Shown here piece by piece: positions 27,098-30,472 of a stretch of 30,472 nucleotides of DNA. Numbering within the stretch: the stretch's first letter is position 1; each line of letters begins with the position of its first letter. The stretch spans positions 56,424 through 86,895 of the forward strand of contig NW_022985245.1 of assembly GCF_010093535.1 (NCBI RefSeq). Direction: 5' to 3'. Under the pieces are notes generated by a model that was not told where the DNA came from, made no database searches, and saw nothing but the letters and a program-made list of their open reading frames with translations. The stretch is from Lindgomyces ingoldianus. Taxonomy: Eukaryota; Ascomycota; Dothideomycetes; Pleosporales; Lindgomycetaceae. The translations under genes and the position numbers were made by a program.

Positions 27098-30000
27098 TCA
27101 GAAGCTCGTTCGCGTGTCTTTAAGGTTGAGAAGCTGCTTAAAGTGCTCGAATTGCTGCCTTGGCAGGTGCTTTGTAAGCCCATCTGCTAGCATGTCGCTT
27201 GTTTTGATATAGCGCACTTCGAAAGATCCCTTCGCGTGCTCCTGGCGCAGCCACATGTTCTGAATATCGACGTGGCGCAGGCAGGTGGTTATCCGGGCGT
27301 TCTCCTCTACTACTAACCTGATCGTCTGCTGGTTGTCACAGTAGATCTGCCACGGTGTGCCTAGCTCCAGGGTAAGCTCTTTGAAGAAGCGTTTCAGAGC
27401 TAGCGATTCCTTTGCAATGTGCGCTAGAGCAAGCAGCTCAGCCTCCGTCGTAGACGTAGTTACTGTCGGCTGGAGAGCTGCTTTCCATAGGATCGGTCCT
27501 CCAAAGAGCGAGATAATGTATCCATGGGATGATCGTCTGGTCTCTGCGTGATCGGCAAAAGACGCGTCTCCACACATGATGAGTTGCGCGCCTTCCAGTG
27601 CTCCATACTGTATGCCTGTATGCCTTGTGCGGTACAGGTACACGATCGCCCGGTTCACTGCCTGGAAGTGCTGCTTTCCTGGGTTTGTCAGGTAGTGGGA
27701 GAGCTGGGATGCCGCGAACGCCACGTCCGGGCGCACCATGATCGCGGTGTATAGTGTTGATCCCACGCGCTCTTGGTATTCCTTGATTTCCTGCTTCGTT
27801 GCTGATCCCTGGTTGCTCGTGAGCTCTTCCGATGGTAGGGGAGTCCCTGGGAAGAGCGCGCTCTCTGCAAGGTTGAACTTCTTCGCTACTTTCTCAATAT
27901 ACGCGTCGTGTACTAGCTGGATCGTCCTAGCCTTTCTGTTCCTGATCATTTTGATCCCTAGAAACCATTCGCACGGCCCTCGATCTTCTAGCTCGTACAT
28001 TTCCTTGATCGCACTGATCAATCGGTGAGCTTCCAACTCATCGTCGCGGTGATAGATGTGGAGTATGTCGTCTACATAGAAGAGAAGCAAGATACGGCGA
28101 TCGCGGTCAAAGAATAGGCACGGCTCCTCTTTGGATGAGATGAGGTTGAGCTTCTGAAGAGACTGCGAGAGCTCCTGGTACCACAAGATCGGCGAGTCGC
28201 GCAGTCCGTATAGGGCTCGGAGAAGCTTGACGCACATGCCAGGCTTCGTGAAGCCTTCTGGGAGCTCGCATGTCACTTCTGGCTTGCCTTCGCGGTGCGC
28301 GTTCAGGAACGCGCCTATGACATCGTATTGCCTGATCTCTAGGTCAAATTGAGCTGCTATCGCTATTGCCGTTCGGAAGGATCTGGCTGCGAGAGTGGCA
28401 GCATAGGTTGACTGGAGCGAGTCCTTGCTCTGGAGATCACCGCGTACGCAAATGCGAGCTTTGCATTTAGCAAAATACCCATCCTGGTCAAATTTGTACG
28501 TGAATACCCACTTCAGTGGGAGCGGCTTAGACGTTGCTTCAGATCGCATGATCTCTTTCCAAGTGCCTTTCTCAAGCAGGGTAGCTATCTCTTTCTGTGC
28601 TGCGATCTTGAAAAGATCTCCGTATGGGTGTTTGTGTAGATCTCTCCATTTCGAGGGTTCCTTTGGGAGCTCATGAGCTCTTGGTCGAGGCTGCCTGAAG
28701 AAGGCAGCTGCGGAAAACACTGCGTGGAGCGTTTTGAGCGCTCTGTCGTTGTGAGCAATAAATGCTCCAAGGAAGTTTATTTGGAGGTGCTCTGGATCAA
28801 CTGGAGCTAGGCGTATGCTGCTCCTCTCCGAGAGCGTCGTATATATACCTCCGCTTCCTGCACCCCCAGGCTCACCCGGGTCATCAGGATCTTGCCTCCG
28901 TATTCTTCGGCTTATGCGTGTGGCTGGTCCCCAGCTCTTTTTGTTGTACGCACGTTTGGGGGGTGCCTCACCTGCTTCGACTGGAGCCACAGAAGACGAT
29001 GTCCCAGCGCGAGAGGCAGGGGTCGATTTTTCGACCGGCGAGTCGGCTGTTTGACTCAACGAGCCCGGTGGATCCGCTTCTCCGGTTAAGTGCACTTGCC
29101 GGGGATCACCAGTATGCTCGTGCCTACCCTGTATAGGGCGTGTCGTAGAGCTATCCGCGAGCTCTGGCTCGGGAGTCGGCTCTGGGGTAATGAGTGCCAT
29201 ACGTTCATCAGGAACCGCGCGAATCCTCGGCGACTTGCTTGTCGTGCTCGTCACCCGCGCAGTTGCTTCCACCTCCGAGTGCTGATCCTCTGGCTGGCCG
29301 ACCCGAGTTCCAACAAGCTCTTCGGTTTCCGCACCCCCGAGCTCGCGCTCTTGGGGCCTCTGATTCGGTATATTACTCTGCTGCTCATCTGACCTTTGAG
29401 GTAGAAGCTCGAAGGCTTCTCCTGCATCACGGATCTCACCCTGCTCGTTGAGAATTTCGACGATCTTAGAGGCTTCTTCCCGGGGGATCGGCTTGTCACC
29501 CCCGTCCTCGTGGAAGCGTGTCTCATCGAAAGCTACGTTTCTCGTGGTGATCACCTGGTCGAGCGACGGGACCCATATTCTGTAGATATTCGAGGCTCTG
29601 TAGCCCACAAGATATCCTATGTGGCCCCGTGGAGTCACTTTGAAGCTTCGCTTCTGACGCCCGGCTGCTCGCTCCCTGTTGAGTGGGTAGGCGCGACAGC
29701 CGTATGCGTAGATCCCGCTCCAATCGGGTCTTAGATCAGCCGTAGCACTCCTCACCTGCTCTGGCTCGTAGTATCTGAAGTAGTTGGTGAACCACGCGTC
29801 CAAGACTTCATTTGGTGAGCGTAGGTTGTGTGCGTGCGACGGGCTCATATTGTACAGCCATGTCGCTGCGTCTACTACTTCCGGCCAGAGCTTCTCGGGG
29901 AGTCCTGCGCTGCTCCTCATCTTGATAGACTTCGTGATTATCTCTTGTCCAGCTCTTTCTGCGGCTCCATTTGGCTCATGAGTGTATGGTGGAGAGCTCT

Positions 30001-30472
30001 CAATATCAATGCCGGATTCCTCTGCCCAGAGCTCATACCTTGACTTCCCATGCCAAGGGAGCGTGGCAGCGTCGTTGTCTTGCTGTATTTTGCTGATCCG
30101 GAGCTTGTATTGATTGGACACCATGCTCTTGAAGTTCTCCATTACTCTCTGGATTTCCGAGAGCGTTTTCGCCTGGAGAGAGTACGAAAAGATTTTGCCG
30201 CTGTATTCGTCCTTGACGATCATCATCCATAGAGCTCCGCTGCGCCCTAATGGCATATCGAACATGTCCCATGCGATTCTCCAGAATGGGCGGGGAGCTC
30301 GCTCTTTTGGTCTTCTCGATATGACCTGCTTGGCGTGTGTTGTTGCGCAGTGCTCACAGCGTACTCGCTCTGTACCCGTTATTCGTACGTTCCTCGCGCT
30401 TTTGACCAGAGCCCGCAGAGCTTTGGGGCCTAGGTGTCCTGCGCGCGCATGCCAGAGCTCTTCTGAGTCTGA
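27098..30472 (-). CDS. Ty1/copia Gag-Pol polyprotein, intact but cut by the window edge
   Basis: The minus-strand frame is open for 1124 codons from the window edge to the TGA at 27098; gag and the start of pol lie outside. In order: GAG-pre-integrase zinc finger (LWHARAGHLG, then CEHC), integrase core (MIVKDEYSGK; IQQDNDAATL; HEPNGAAERAGQE), a long acidic/Pro-rich linker, and RT (PLPLKWVFTYKF, YDVIGAFLNAHREGK, active site LLLFYVDDILHIY). Copia RNase H follows (CGDASFADH, TTEAELLALAH, YCDNQQT, LRHVDIQNMWLRQE, MLADGLTKHL). All catalytic residues are present and no RIP stops occur. The protein would copy and integrate the element in virus-like particles. It differs from the copia element at 8659-14207. 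The Met at 30265 is internal, not the true start. Confidence 0.95.
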   Translation of the reverse strand, partial: SDSEELWHARAGHLGPKALRALVKSARNVRITGTERVRCEHCATTHAKQVISRRPKERAPRPFWRIAWDMFDMPLGRSGALWMMIVKDEYSGKIFSYSLQAKTLSEIQRVMENFKSMVSNQYKLRISKIQQDNDAATLPWHGKSRYELWAEESGIDIESSPPYTHEPNGAAERAGQEIITKSIKMRSSAGLPEKLWPEVVDAATWLYNMSPSHAHNLRSPNEVLDAWFTNYFRYYEPEQVRSATADLRPDWSGIYAYGCRAYPLNRERAAGRQKRSFKVTPRGHIGYLVGYRASNIYRIWVPSLDQVITTRNVAFDETRFHEDGGDKPIPREEASKIVEILNEQGEIRDAGEAFELLPQRSDEQQSNIPNQRPQERELGGAETEELVGTRVGQPEDQHSEVEATARVTSTTSKSPRIRAVPDERMALITPEPTPEPELADSSTTRPIQGRHEHTGDPRQVHLTGEADPPGSLSQTADSPVEKSTPASRAGTSSSVAPVEAGEAPPKRAYNKKSWGPATRISRRIRRQDPDDPGEPGGAGSGGIYTTLSERSSIRLAPVDPEHLQINFLGAFIAHNDRALKTLHAVFSAAAFFRQPRPRAHELPKEPSKWRDLHKHPYGDLFKIAAQKEIATLLEKGTWKEIMRSEATSKPLPLKWVFTYKFDQDGYFAKCKARICVRGDLQSKDSLQSTYAATLAARSFRTAIAIAAQFDLEIRQYDVIGAFLNAHREGKPEVTCELPEGFTKPGMCVKLLRALYGLRDSPILWYQELSQSLQKLNLISSKEEPCLFFDRDRRILLLFYVDDILHIYHRDDELEAHRLISAIKEMYELEDRGPCEWFLGIKMIRNRKARTIQLVHDAYIEKVAKKFNLAESALFPGTPLPSEELTSNQGSATKQEIKEYQERVGSTLYTAIMVRPDVAFAASQLSHYLTNPGKQHFQAVNRAIVYLYRTRHTGIQYGALEGAQLIMCGDASFADHAETRRSSHGYIISLFGGPILWKAALQPTVTTSTTEAELLALAHIAKESLALKRFFKELTLELGTPWQIYCDNQQTIRLVVEENARITTCLRHVDIQNMWLRQEHAKGSFEVRYIKTSDMLADGLTKHLPRQQFEHFKQLLNLKDTRTSF

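Noticed and set aside
28762..29136. Various open frames antisense to the copia pol
   Set aside because: They are shadows of the GC-rich linker of the polyprotein; the minus-strand frame has all the domains.

Overview
The window is a transposon-dense, repeat-scarred piece of a filamentous ascomycete (Pezizomycotina) genome. It carries Ty1/copia and Ty3/gypsy LTR retrotransposons, Fot1/pogo-type DNA elements, a tRNA-derived SINE-like insertion and an NLR-type TPR fragment. It also shows the C-to-T/G-to-A scars of repeat-induced point mutation (RIP). Nothing bacterial (operons, Shine-Dalgarno sites, CRISPR) is present. I cannot name the species.

Layout. 1-313 is the end of a copia-type LTR (+). 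533-1128 is a solo gypsy LTR with a perfect 5-bp target duplication. 1360-3222 is a RIP-killed Fot1/pogo element with TIRs and a TA duplication. About 3444-8658 is a RIP-killed gypsy element (gag zinc knuckle, RT, RNase H, integrase, chromodomain-like tail) cut off by the next element. 8659-14207 is a complete copia element on the minus strand: two LTRs, PPT, gag and pol, with a RIP-shredded middle and clean ends. 14208-14345 holds a 23-bp LTR-edge duplication and a 30-bp tandem repeat. About 14640-18073 is a second gypsy element (integrase plus 3' LTR); its LTR is split by a copia solo LTR (17244-17552) with duplication ACTCT. 18074-19116 is a third gypsy pol fragment. 19119-20218 is an 1100-bp fold-back derivative of the Fot1 family.

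After a TPR remnant (about 20465-20760) comes the only ordinary-looking host gene island, 21056-22707. It holds two divergently transcribed intact genes sharing a 356-bp intergenic region: a membrane UbiA-superfamily prenyltransferase/terpene cyclase-like protein and a small EthD-domain protein. This pairing suggests a small specialised-metabolism module. A SINE-like insertion with a 14-bp duplication lies just downstream. A second AT-rich, RIP-scarred block (about 23200-25740) follows, with one unrecognised short ORF.

The right end (about 25745-30472) is GC-balanced and holds an unRIPped copia element on the minus strand. Its pol is fully open to the window edge and its catalytic motifs are intact. 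Between its PPT and the AT-rich flank lies about 1.34 kb of probable LTR. That LTR seems to carry, on the opposite strand, a multi-exon gene for a basic, Cys-cluster, acidic-tailed protein; one 5' splice site has a RIP-type change.

Across the RIPped blocks, CA preceded by C or T (and its complement TGA/TGG) is almost gone while ACA and GCA survive. This points to a RIP activity with a YpCpA preference. Large stretches keep one reading frame, broken only by TAA/TAG, so decay was by substitution rather than by indels.
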